The notes under the pieces: generated by a model
The model's database searches: none
The model's input: only the letters and a program-made list of their open reading frames with translations
What the model was told of the DNA's origin: nothing
Position numbers and translations under genes: made by a program
Assembly: GCF_023954305.1 (NCBI RefSeq)
Contig: NZ_JAMLIG010000005.1
Coordinates: 12,322-76,321 of the forward strand
Source: Mesorhizobium sp.
GTDB taxonomy: Bacteria; Pseudomonadota; Alphaproteobacteria; Rhizobiales; Rhizobiaceae
Direction: 5' to 3'
DNA length: 64,000 nucleotides
In this document: positions 54,109 to 62,281 of the stretch, in pieces
Layout: every line of letters begins with the position of its first letter
Numbering within the stretch: position 1 is the first letter of the stretch

Positions 54109-54815
54109 TGAAGATCATGCGACTTGTAACGCCCATGGCGGCCGCCACGATGGCGGCAGGCGCGGCCTATGCGCAGATACCCGTCATAGACGCCAAGAAC
54201 TATGCGGTGGCGCAGCAGACCGCGAAAACGACCGACAACATCCTCGATACCAATCGCGATATCCTGAAAACGGTCGAGGAGACCTTGCAGGCAGTCACCG
54301 GCGATCGCAGCAGCACCAGCCAGTCGATGACGGGTCTTGCGGTCGGACAGGGTTTCAGCGTCTCATCCATGCCCGATTTCATGAACATGCGGGGCAGCGA
54401 CGGCGGCATACTCGGCTCGATCTCGCCCGAGATCCTGAGCACTGTTTCGACCTTCATCAATGCGCTGAAGCTCGTCCAGAACATCACCGGCCAGAGCAAC
54501 AGCAGCCATTCCGGCGACCTCGCCTACCAGCAGCTCGTTGACACCGTGACGGGCGTGGCGGCGCTGGTCCAGGGCACGCAAAAGGCCGTCGTCTCTCGCC
54601 GGAGCCAGTTCGAGCAGGCCGGCCAGAAGATCGGACAGGCCGACGACATAAAGGGCTCGATCGACCAGAACACCGCGCTACAGGTCGAGACAGGGCTGAC
54701 GGTCAACGAGATGATCGGCGTCATGAACGGCCTCGCGCAGTCCGTCCAGACCGAGAACAAGCTGGAACTCATCGAAATGTCGAACACGGCAAGGGCCTTC
54801 CGCCGTGCGAACTAG
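54105..54815 (+). CDS. VirB5-like minor pilin/T4SS protein
   Basis: 236 residues: signal peptide (LVTPMAAATMAAGAAYAQIPVID), then a helical mature protein with long amphipathic helices (NILDTNRDILKTVEETLQAVTGD; IGQADDIKGSIDQNTALQVETGLTVNEMIGVMNGLAQS), the VirB5/TrbJ layout. It should act at the pilus tip. It overlaps the transglycosylase gene (ATGA) and the lipoprotein gene, and lies before virB6 as expected. Confidence 0.78.
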   Translation: MMKIMRLVTPMAAATMAAGAAYAQIPVIDAKNYAVAQQTAKTTDNILDTNRDILKTVEETLQAVTGDRSSTSQSMTGLAVGQGFSVSSMPDFMNMRGSDGGILGSISPEILSTVSTFINALKLVQNITGQSNSSHSGDLAYQQLVDTVTGVAALVQGTQKAVVSRRSQFEQAGQKIGQADDIKGSIDQNTALQVETGLTVNEMIGVMNGLAQSVQTENKLELIEMSNTARAFRRAN

Positions 54816-55023
54816 CCTGCCAGCGCTCATCGCGGCTGTGCTTCTGGCGGCGGGCTGCGCCGGCCCGCCGAAGCAGAAATCCGCGCCCTGCACCCGGCCG
54901 GCGAATCTTGCTGCCTACGGACCGGAGCAAGGGGTCGACTGCGGCCCGATGGCGATGATCGACACCGATCGCGCGGCTGCTCTGGCGGCGGTGGAAGCAA
55001 TGTCGGCGGGAGACAGGCCATAG
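54805..55023 (+). CDS. Small lipoprotein, VirB7-like position
   Basis: 72 residues with a lipoprotein signal: hydrophobic LPALIAAVLLAAGC ends in the lipobox LLAAGC, Cys18 being the lipidated residue. The mature part is short with three more cysteines. The place between the virB5-like gene and virB6 fits the VirB7 lipoprotein or an entry-exclusion-type lipoprotein; sequence does not decide. Confidence 0.65.
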   Translation: MRTSLPALIAAVLLAAGCAGPPKQKSAPCTRPANLAAYGPEQGVDCGPMAMIDTDRAAALAAVEAMSAGDRP

Positions 55024-55032
55024 GAACCGGGC

Positions 55033-56067
55033 ATGCAGGATTTCATCAGCGACCTGCTTGAACGGGTCGAGTCTTCGGGCGGCAATTTCGTGGAGCACGC
55101 ATATGGGATTCTCGGCAGCGAGATCATGCCGCTGCTGCGTATCCTGTTCGTGCTCTATGTCGGCTGGTACGGGGTGCAGCTCTTCATGGGCACCAGCCGC
55201 ATCGCCGTGAGCGAGGTCGGCCTTCGCATCGTTCGCATGATGGCCATCCTGTGGCTCGTCGGCGCCTGGGGCAACTTCAACTCGCTGTTCTACAGTTGGC
55301 TGATCGACACGCCGGAGGATGCCGGTCGCGCCATCCTGGCCGCCCTCGACACCGGCATTTCCGAGCCGACCAACGGCCTGTCGATGATCTGGCACACCGC
55401 GAGCGGCGCGGCCTCGGCCCTGTCGGCGCAAACGAGCTGGCGCTACATCCTGCCCGGCATGGTCGGGATCGTCGTGCTGATCTGCACCGGGCTGTTCATC
55501 GGTGTGGCGCTTGCCATTCTCATACTGGCCAAGGTGATGATGTGGGTGCTGATCGGAACCGCGCCGATCTTCATCGCCTGCTTCCTGTTCCAGACGACCC
55601 GCAATTTCGCGATGGGCTGGTTTAGCCAGGTCATACTCTACGCGCTCATTCCATTGTTCATCTTTGTCGTCGCCGCACTGATGATCAGCGCCATCACGCC
55701 GGAGCTGAACCGGCTGGAAGCGGGCATCAGTGGCAACAACCTGACCCTGGGCGACTTCACCGGCCTGATCCTGCTGACGCTGGCCGGGATTTTCGTTCTC
55801 ACGCAGGTCAACACGCTCGCCCAGGGCATCGCCGGCGTCATCGGCACAGCTCTTGGATCAGCGGGATGGTCCGCGAATCGTTGGGCGCGCGGTCATATCT
55901 GGGGAGGAACGAGGTGGGCCGGTCGACGCGTCTTCGGGGGCCTCGCGCCCGGCGGATCGGCAGGCGGCACGCCCTCCGGTCCACAGTCTCGCCGCTCCGC
56001 GCCCGGAGCGGACGCATCCGCCGAAGCGATGCAGAACCGCATCACCGCCAACAGCCAGCCGCGCTAG
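55033..56067 (+). CDS. virB6: VirB6/TrbL-like inner membrane protein
   Basis: 344 residues with about six to eight membrane segments (LLRILFVLYVGWYGVQLFMG; MMAILWLVGAWGNFNSLFYSW; MVGIVVLICTGLFIGVALAILILAKVMMWVLIG; VILYALIPLFIFVVAALMISA). The central W-x-L-I-G-T-A-P-I-F is the VirB6 family hallmark. The C-terminal tail is soluble, Gly/Pro/Ser-rich. It forms part of the inner-membrane channel. Confidence 0.9.
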   Translation: MQDFISDLLERVESSGGNFVEHAYGILGSEIMPLLRILFVLYVGWYGVQLFMGTSRIAVSEVGLRIVRMMAILWLVGAWGNFNSLFYSWLIDTPEDAGRAILAALDTGISEPTNGLSMIWHTASGAASALSAQTSWRYILPGMVGIVVLICTGLFIGVALAILILAKVMMWVLIGTAPIFIACFLFQTTRNFAMGWFSQVILYALIPLFIFVVAALMISAITPELNRLEAGISGNNLTLGDFTGLILLTLAGIFVLTQVNTLAQGIAGVIGTALGSAGWSANRWARGHIWGGTRWAGRRVFGGLAPGGSAGGTPSGPQSRRSAPGADASAEAMQNRITANSQPR

Positions 56068-56107
56068 CGCGGAGGATGGCGGACCTTAGTTTGTGAAGGG
56101 TTTGAGC

Positions 56108-56803
56108 ATGGTCGAAGAGACGGTCCATCAAGGGCTGCGGAGCTACTATCAGGACGGCGATCGCTGGGAGTACGAGATCTACAAGAAGGCCAGACGATCA
56201 CGCGCCTTCGCGTGGGTCGTGGCTTTCGCCTGCATGGGCATGACAATCCTCAGCCTCGCCACGCTGGTCCTGCTCGTGCCGCTGAAGACGTTCGAGCCCT
56301 ACATCGTCGAGGTCGACCGCACGACCGGCTTCCTCGAGGTCAAGAGCGGCCTTACCCAACCCGTTACCCTGACCGATCGCGATGCCGTCACCATGGCGAA
56401 TGTCGTGCGCTTCGTCGTGGCGCGCGAGACCTATGATCCTTTTCGCGTAACCGAGAACTCCGGGCTTGCCAGGCTGCTTTCGACCGGAGCTGCCGCCAAC
56501 GAAATCGAACGCCTCTACAGCCGCACCAATCCGAACAATCCTACAAGGATCTACGGCACCCGCACGACGATCGAGGTCAAGATCAAGTCCGTCACCTTTC
56601 CGAATCCCAGCACGGCTCTCGTGCGCTTCTGGACGGAGGAAAAGAGCGACACTGACGTCATCACCCGCCACTACATCTCCGTCCTCCGTTATCGCTACAC
56701 CTCCGAGCCGATAAGGATGGAATGGCGGTTCGAGAACCCGTTGGGCTTTCAGATCACGAACTATCGCCGGGACCAGGAAACTGTCGGCGCCGGAGGTCAG
56801 TGA
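56108..56803 (+). CDS. virB8: VirB8-like T4SS assembly factor
   Basis: 231 residues: short cytoplasmic N-terminus, one membrane segment (FAWVVAFACMGMTILSLATLVLLVPL, residues ~30-55), then the periplasmic NTF2-like VirB8 domain (PYIVEVDRTTGFLEV...YISVLRYRYTSEPIRMEWRFENPLGFQITNYRRDQE). It is a bitopic scaffold. ATG 56108 has GAAGGG upstream; a GTG at 56093 adds five residues. One-base overlap with virB9. Confidence 0.9.
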   Translation: MVEETVHQGLRSYYQDGDRWEYEIYKKARRSRAFAWVVAFACMGMTILSLATLVLLVPLKTFEPYIVEVDRTTGFLEVKSGLTQPVTLTDRDAVTMANVVRFVVARETYDPFRVTENSGLARLLSTGAAANEIERLYSRTNPNNPTRIYGTRTTIEVKIKSVTFPNPSTALVRFWTEEKSDTDVITRHYISVLRYRYTSEPIRMEWRFENPLGFQITNYRRDQETVGAGGQ

Positions 56804-57615
56804 TGGGGCCGCGACTGTTTCTCGCGGCGCTGTTGACCGCCTCCACCGCGACGATCGCCGATGCGGCGCAAACGCCGACGCCGGGAAGCCGGGATGCGCG
56901 CATCACCACTGTCACCTACCGCAGCGACGACGTTGTGCGCGTCCACGCCACGCACGGCATCTCGACCATGCTGATCTTCGACGAAGATGAGCGCTTCGAG
57001 ACGATCTCGCTCGGCGATACGCAGAGCTGGCAGGTCGTGCCGTCCGAAAAGGGCAACATCCTGTTCGTGAAGCCGATCGCCCGGAACGTGCCGACCAACA
57101 TGAACGTCGTGACGACGAAGCGGGTCTATTATCTTGAGCTCAACGATCACGCGCCCGAAGCCGGCCGCAAGGTCTTCGGCATCCGCTTCCACTATCCCGA
57201 TCGCGATGTGAACACCGCGCTACAGCAGGAGGCCGAGTTTCGGGCAGCCCATCCCAACGTCGCCGGGATCGACAAGGAGAACGTCAATATCGACTACTCC
57301 TTTACGGGCGACACCGGCCTCAAGCCGACGATGGTGTTCGACGACGGAAACAAGACCTTCTTTCGCTTCGGAAGGCGCGTCCCGGCGATCTTTGCCGTCG
57401 ACGCCGACTATTCCGAGACCCTTCGCAATTTCAGGAAAGAAGGCGACTACATCGTCGTCGACGGAGTGGCGACGCAATACACCCTTCGCGACGGCAACCG
57501 CTGGATCTGCATTTTCAACCTGAGCAGGCCGGACTTCGCCGCCCCCGATCCCGCCATTCACGGTCCCCGGCCGGAAGATTCGGCCAAGCGCAGGGCGAGG
57601 AGGGAGAACCGATGA
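56803..57615 (+). CDS. virB9: VirB9-like outer membrane core protein
   Basis: 270 residues. Signal peptide (RLFLAALLTASTATIADAAQ), then the VirB9 N-domain (DARITTVTYRSDDVVRVHATHGISTMLIFDEDERF) and the C-terminal domain with TMVFDDGNKTFFRFGRRVPAIFAVDADYSETLRNF. It would join VirB10 and the VirB7-type lipoprotein in the outer-membrane core complex. CGGAGG precedes the ATG; overlap with virB10 is four bases. Confidence 0.92.
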   Translation: MGPRLFLAALLTASTATIADAAQTPTPGSRDARITTVTYRSDDVVRVHATHGISTMLIFDEDERFETISLGDTQSWQVVPSEKGNILFVKPIARNVPTNMNVVTTKRVYYLELNDHAPEAGRKVFGIRFHYPDRDVNTALQQEAEFRAAHPNVAGIDKENVNIDYSFTGDTGLKPTMVFDDGNKTFFRFGRRVPAIFAVDADYSETLRNFRKEGDYIVVDGVATQYTLRDGNRWICIFNLSRPDFAAPDPAIHGPRPEDSAKRRARRENR

Positions 57616-58847
57616 AGCGCGCGAAGGAACTGGAAGCCCTGGCCGCTGCCGACGACACCGCCGTCAGCGACAAGACGGCGCCTCGCAAACAACGGCTCGG
57701 CATGTTCCTCACGCTCGTCGCCGGCGGCGTCCTGGCGTGGTTCCTATTTGCTGACGGCCGCTCGCCGCTTCCCGATCTGATTCCGAACGACGAAGAATTC
57801 CGCTCGGTTCCGTTTGAGCAGCCCTCGTTCGACCGCGAGACCGGCGAGACGCCGCCGCCGGCCGAACCGGAGACCATAACGATCCCCCCTCCCCCGACAG
57901 CGCCACCGCCAGTCGAACAGACGCCGGCAGCAACCGAATTCGACGTGCCGCCCCCGCCTCCGGTGCAGTTGGACACGCCGCCCCCTCCCCCTGCCGCCGA
58001 ACAGGCGGCCGAGGCGCAGGAGGAGGAATTTCCCGAGCGCTACCGCTCCGGCCTGATCGTCGTGGACAATTCCGCTCAGGGGCAAGCAACCGATCCCGAG
58101 ACTGGCGAGCCGAGCCCCGTCGTGGCCGGACAGGACCGGCACAGCCAGTTTCTCGCCAGCGCGGCGGCGGTCGGTGACAGATCGGTCCGGGCCAGGCGCA
58201 TCGAACGGATCGACGCTCTCGTGGCCGAAGGCACGATGATACCGGGCATACTGGAAACCGCCGTGAACTCCGACCTTCCCGGCCAGATTCGGGCCATCGT
58301 CTCGGAGGATGTGCTTTCCTTCGACGGCCGCCGCGTCCTGATCCCGACCGGCACGCGGCTCATCGGCGAATACCAGTCGGACATTACAACGGGCCAGCGC
58401 CGTATATTCGTGGTGTGGACCCGCCTGCTGCGCGACGATGGCGTGTCGGTTCGCCTGAACTCGATCGGCGCGGACAGCCTCGGCCGCTCCGGCATGACCG
58501 GGCATTTGGATCGCAAGTTTCGCGAGCGGTTCGGCTCCGCGATCCTGCTCTCCGTCGTCGGCGCCGGGGCGAGCTACCTGACCGGCCATGGCGGCAACGC
58601 CGGCTTCGGCAATGGCGACGACAGGGAGCGCGCCGAAGAGCTGGCCCGGCAGACCATCGCGCAGACTTTCTCCGACATGGCGAACCAAGCGCTTCAGGAG
58701 CACCTGCGCGTCCGCCCGACGATCAGCGTGCCGCAGGGCGGGCGGATATTCGTCTATGTGCGCCAGGACCTGGATTTCTCGGCTCTCTACGAAGACCCCG
58801 TGACCGAAGCGCTGAAGGAGATACGGCGTGAACGAAATCTCGACTGA
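57612..58847 (+). CDS. virB10: VirB10-like energy-transducing T4SS core protein
   Basis: 411 residues: N-terminal cytoplasmic part, membrane segment (LGMFLTLVAGGVLAWFLFAD, ~32-51), Pro-rich periplasmic linker (runs of Pro, ~77-135), and C-terminal beta-barrel domain with the outer-membrane antenna region. LIPTGTRLIGEYQSDITTGQRR and GRIFVYVRQDLDFSALYE are VirB10 signatures. It links inner and outer membranes. It overlaps virB11 by 20 bases. Confidence 0.92.
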   Translation: MKRAKELEALAAADDTAVSDKTAPRKQRLGMFLTLVAGGVLAWFLFADGRSPLPDLIPNDEEFRSVPFEQPSFDRETGETPPPAEPETITIPPPPTAPPPVEQTPAATEFDVPPPPPVQLDTPPPPPAAEQAAEAQEEEFPERYRSGLIVVDNSAQGQATDPETGEPSPVVAGQDRHSQFLASAAAVGDRSVRARRIERIDALVAEGTMIPGILETAVNSDLPGQIRAIVSEDVLSFDGRRVLIPTGTRLIGEYQSDITTGQRRIFVVWTRLLRDDGVSVRLNSIGADSLGRSGMTGHLDRKFRERFGSAILLSVVGAGASYLTGHGGNAGFGNGDDRERAEELARQTIAQTFSDMANQALQEHLRVRPTISVPQGGRIFVYVRQDLDFSALYEDPVTEALKEIRRERNLD

Positions 58848-59853
58848 ATTCGCCGCCGAGCAGCGCCACCATTTCCTGAATCGCGCCCTGGAGCCGCTGC
58901 GGCCGTTCCTCGATGACGGCAAGGTCGTCGAGATCTCGGTCAACGCGCCGGGCCAGGTCTATGTCGAACGGCTGGGCGCGGCGCACATGGAATTCTACGA
59001 GACGCCCGCGCTCACCGCCGAGGAGATCGTGAATATAGGCGAGCGCGTCGCGGCGACCACCAACCAGTTCATCAACAAGGCCAGTCCGCTTCTGAGCGCC
59101 GCCCTGCCCGGCGGCGAACGCATCCAGATCGTCCTTCCCCCTGCCGCGCCGCTGGGAGGAGCCATTTCGATCCGCAAGCAGGTCGTGAACAATTTCACCC
59201 TCGAACAGTATCGCGACGCCGGCGCGCTCGATCGTGTCGCCGTCGCCGTCGGCGGGCTCAACGCAACCGATCGCCGCCTGCTCGCTCTACTCGAGCGCGG
59301 CGATATCTTCGCCTTCCTCAAGACTGCGATCACCGAGCGCATTTCGATCCTGATCAGCGGCGGCACGTCCAGCGGCAAGACCACCTTCCTGAACGCCTGC
59401 CTCAAGAGCATCGACGACAACGAACGGATCATCACGCTCGAAGACACGCGCGAGCTGTTCCCGCCGCAAGCGAACGCGGTGCATCTCGTCGCCTCCAAGG
59501 GCGACCAGGGAACAGCCAACGTCACGATCCAGAACCTTCTCGAAGCCTCGTTGCGGATGCGCCCGGATCGGCTTTTCGTCGGCGAGGTCCGCGGCGCGGA
59601 AGCCTTCAGCTTCCTGCGGGCAATCAATACCGGCCATCCGGGGAGCATGAGCACCGTTCATGCCGACACGCCGGCCGGAGCCTACGAACAGCTCGTGATG
59701 ATGGTCAGCCAGGGCGGGCTTGCCGCCAGCTTCTCGAAAGACGAATTGCTGTCCTACATCAAGTCGGTCATCCCGATCGTCATCCAGTTGCGGCGCGACG
59801 GCGGCCGGCGCGGCATTTCCGAGATCAGCTTCGCCAGGCGGCAGGACGGATGA
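58828..59853 (+). CDS. virB11: VirB11-like traffic ATPase
   Basis: 341 residues: N-terminal domain and C-terminal RecA-like ATPase with Walker A GGTSSGKTTFLNA (about residue 178), Asp box (RIITLEDTRELF), Walker B MRPDRLFVGEVRGAE, and His box (NTGHPGSMSTVHAD). These are diagnostic of hexameric secretion ATPases. It powers T4SS assembly and transfer with VirB4 and VirD4. Four-base overlap with virD4. Confidence 0.93.
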   Translation: MNEISTEFAAEQRHHFLNRALEPLRPFLDDGKVVEISVNAPGQVYVERLGAAHMEFYETPALTAEEIVNIGERVAATTNQFINKASPLLSAALPGGERIQIVLPPAAPLGGAISIRKQVVNNFTLEQYRDAGALDRVAVAVGGLNATDRRLLALLERGDIFAFLKTAITERISILISGGTSSGKTTFLNACLKSIDDNERIITLEDTRELFPPQANAVHLVASKGDQGTANVTIQNLLEASLRMRPDRLFVGEVRGAEAFSFLRAINTGHPGSMSTVHADTPAGAYEQLVMMVSQGGLAASFSKDELLSYIKSVIPIVIQLRRDGGRRGISEISFARRQDG

Positions 59854-61979
59854 TCAGCGGCCGGAGCATCGTCGCCATCTACCTCCTGTTCTGTGGGGCG
59901 ATGCTGTTCGCCCTCTGGACACTGGCCTACGGCCTCGGGCTCGCCCTGTTCTTCCGTGACGGCCGAATCCTGTCGCTCGTCATTTCGAGTGATCCGTTCG
60001 CGCCGATCAAGCAACTCTGGACCTATCGCGACGTGGCGGTCCTGCAAACCGTCGCCCTGGGCGCGCTCGCCGTGTCGGCCGCCATCACCGGCATGCTCGC
60101 CTATCTTGGCCTGCGCCCGCGCGAAAGCCCGCTCGGCGACGCCTCGTTCCAGACTGCGGCCGAGCTGCGCATGCGTCGCTGGTTCGCACGCAACGGGCAT
60201 ATTTTCGGTCGCTTCGGCCGCAACATCCTGCGCGCGTCCGACGATCGCCACCATCTGGTGATCGGTCCTACCCGATCCGGCAAGGGTGCGGGATACGTCA
60301 TTCCGAACGCGCTGACGCACAAGGGCTCGATGATCGTCACCGATCTCAAGGGCGAGATATTCCGGGCCACGGCGGGCTATAGGCGCAAGAACGGCAACAG
60401 GGTCTATTTCTTCTCGCCCGGATCGGAAGTCACCCACCGCTACAATCCGCTCGACTTCATCCGGCAGGAGCGTGGGACGCGCACCACTGACATACAGAAC
60501 GTGGCGGCGATCCTCGTGCCCGAAAACACGGATTCGGAGCATGCGGTGTGGCAGGCGACCTCGCAGCAGGTCATCGCCGGCGCGATCAGCTATGTTCTGG
60601 AAAGCCCGTTCTACGAGGGTCGCCGAAATTTCGCTGAGATCAACTCGTTCTTCAACAGCGGCGCCAACCTTCAGGAGCTGATGAAGTGGATCAAGGCGCG
60701 GGAACCTTACCTGTCGCGCTTCACCGTCGAAAGTTTCAACGCCTATATCGCCCTGTCGGAGCGGGCCGCTGCCTCGGCCCTGCTCGATATCCAGAAGGCG
60801 ATGCGCCCGTTCAAGAACGAACGCATCGCCGCCGCGACCAGCGTGACCGACATGGACCTCCGCGCCATGCAGCGACGGCCGATCACCATCTATCTGGCTC
60901 CGAACATCACCGACATAACGCTGGTGAAGCCGCTGCTGACGCTGTTCGTGCAGCAGACCATGGATATTCTCACGCTGGAGCACGATCCGAACGCGCTGCC
61001 GGTCTACTTCCTGCTCGACGAATTCCGCCAGCTCAAGCGGCTCAACGAGGTGATGACCAAGTTGCCCTATGTCGCCGGCTACCGGATCAAGCTCGCCTTC
61101 ATCGTGCAGGATTTGAAGAATCTCGATGAAATCTACGGCGAGACGGCCCGTCATTCGCTGCTTGGCAACTGCGGCTACCAGCTCGTGCTCGGGGCCAACG
61201 ACCAGGCGACCGCCGACTACGTATCCCGCGCGCTCGGAAAGCGCACCGTGCGTTATCAGTCGGAATCGCGCACCATCGAGCTGACCGGCCTCCACCGTCG
61301 CACCAAGGTCGAGCAGATCAGGGAACGGGACCTGATGATGCCGCAGGAGGTTCGCCAGATGCCCGAAGACAAATTGGTCCTGCTCGTCGAAGGCCAGAAG
61401 CCCATCTATGGCGACAAACTGCGCTTCTTCGACACCGAGCCCTTCAAGGCGGCCGAGAAGTTCTCCCAGGCGCACATTCCCGAAGTGCCGCGGATCGAGT
61501 ATCTGCCGGTGCTGCCGGTCCCGGCGATGACGGATGCCTATGCGCCGAAGGAGGACCCTGACAAGGCCGCGCCGGCGGGCGAGACCAGGCAGGAACCAGC
61601 CCCCACGCCTTCATCGTCCGGCGGGGTCGAGGCGGCGGCGCCAAAGGAATCGCGAGCGCGCCGGATCAACGCCAGCGTTCCCCTACCCGCGCCGATCGAA
61701 ACGGCGGCGCGGGCCGAAACGCCGGAAAGCCCTACCGCCGTGGTCGACCAGGCACCCGATGGCGATGCTCCTGACGCGACGGCCGAAGCGTTGCGCGCCG
61801 AGGTCAGGAAGGCCGGCCAGCAGCTCGTCCTGGACCTGGCCGAATATGCGGCGAAGCCCGGGCCATCCGCCAAACGCCGGCGCAAATCAGTTCACGAGAT
61901 TTTCGCTGCAACCGTCCCCGATCCCGTAGAGCTGGAGCTGAACACGGCCGAGCTACCCGAGGCAGGGGCGACCGTTTAG
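59850..61979 (+). CDS. virD4: VirD4/TraG-like coupling protein
   Basis: 709 residues: two N-terminal membrane segments (IVAIYLLFCGAMLFALWTLAYGLGLALFF; LQTVALGALAVSAAITGMLAYLG), then the coupling ATPase domain with Walker A GPTRSGKGAGY (about residue 139) and Walker B YFLLDEFRQL (about 386). The last ~150 residues are Pro/Ala/Glu-rich and variable, and may bind relaxase substrate. It brings the relaxase-DNA complex to the T4SS. It ends the plus-strand operon. Confidence 0.93.
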   Translation: MISGRSIVAIYLLFCGAMLFALWTLAYGLGLALFFRDGRILSLVISSDPFAPIKQLWTYRDVAVLQTVALGALAVSAAITGMLAYLGLRPRESPLGDASFQTAAELRMRRWFARNGHIFGRFGRNILRASDDRHHLVIGPTRSGKGAGYVIPNALTHKGSMIVTDLKGEIFRATAGYRRKNGNRVYFFSPGSEVTHRYNPLDFIRQERGTRTTDIQNVAAILVPENTDSEHAVWQATSQQVIAGAISYVLESPFYEGRRNFAEINSFFNSGANLQELMKWIKAREPYLSRFTVESFNAYIALSERAAASALLDIQKAMRPFKNERIAAATSVTDMDLRAMQRRPITIYLAPNITDITLVKPLLTLFVQQTMDILTLEHDPNALPVYFLLDEFRQLKRLNEVMTKLPYVAGYRIKLAFIVQDLKNLDEIYGETARHSLLGNCGYQLVLGANDQATADYVSRALGKRTVRYQSESRTIELTGLHRRTKVEQIRERDLMMPQEVRQMPEDKLVLLVEGQKPIYGDKLRFFDTEPFKAAEKFSQAHIPEVPRIEYLPVLPVPAMTDAYAPKEDPDKAAPAGETRQEPAPTPSSSGGVEAAAPKESRARRINASVPLPAPIETAARAETPESPTAVVDQAPDGDAPDATAEALRAEVRKAGQQLVLDLAEYAAKPGPSAKRRRKSVHEIFAATVPDPVELELNTAELPEAGATV

Positions 61980-61984
61980 CGGGC

Positions 61985-62209
61985 TCAATTCAGCCAGCCG
62001 CTCACAGTTTCGAGCAGGGCGGCCGATCCGTCGACCACGGGCGCGACGACATAGGTGATGGCGAGCTGACCGACGATGCCGATCACGAATAGCCAGAACA
62101 CGATTGAGGACAGCGGCTCCCAGCTTCCGCCGTCGTCCTGTTCCTGCTCTACCCAATACTGGCGTCCCGCCGCATCGGTCATCAGGTGATGATGCTTCCG
62201 CTTTGCCAT
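61985..62209 (-). CDS. Small membrane protein, 74 aa
   Basis: One membrane segment (SSIVFWLFVIGIVGQLAITYVVAPVV) after a soluble, His/Gln-rich N-terminus. Sits tail-to-tail with virD4 and downstream of the repeat protein on the minus strand. No family I can name; a transfer or exclusion role is possible from position only. Confidence 0.55.
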   Translation of the reverse strand: MAKRKHHHLMTDAAGRQYWVEQEQDDGGSWEPLSSIVFWLFVIGIVGQLAITYVVAPVVDGSAALLETVSGWLN

Positions 62210-62281
62210 GGAGCCCGCGTCCTCGTTCCTGCGTGGCCCTGCCCTTACGCCATAATAGGCGCTTGGGGCCTGGGCGCCAAC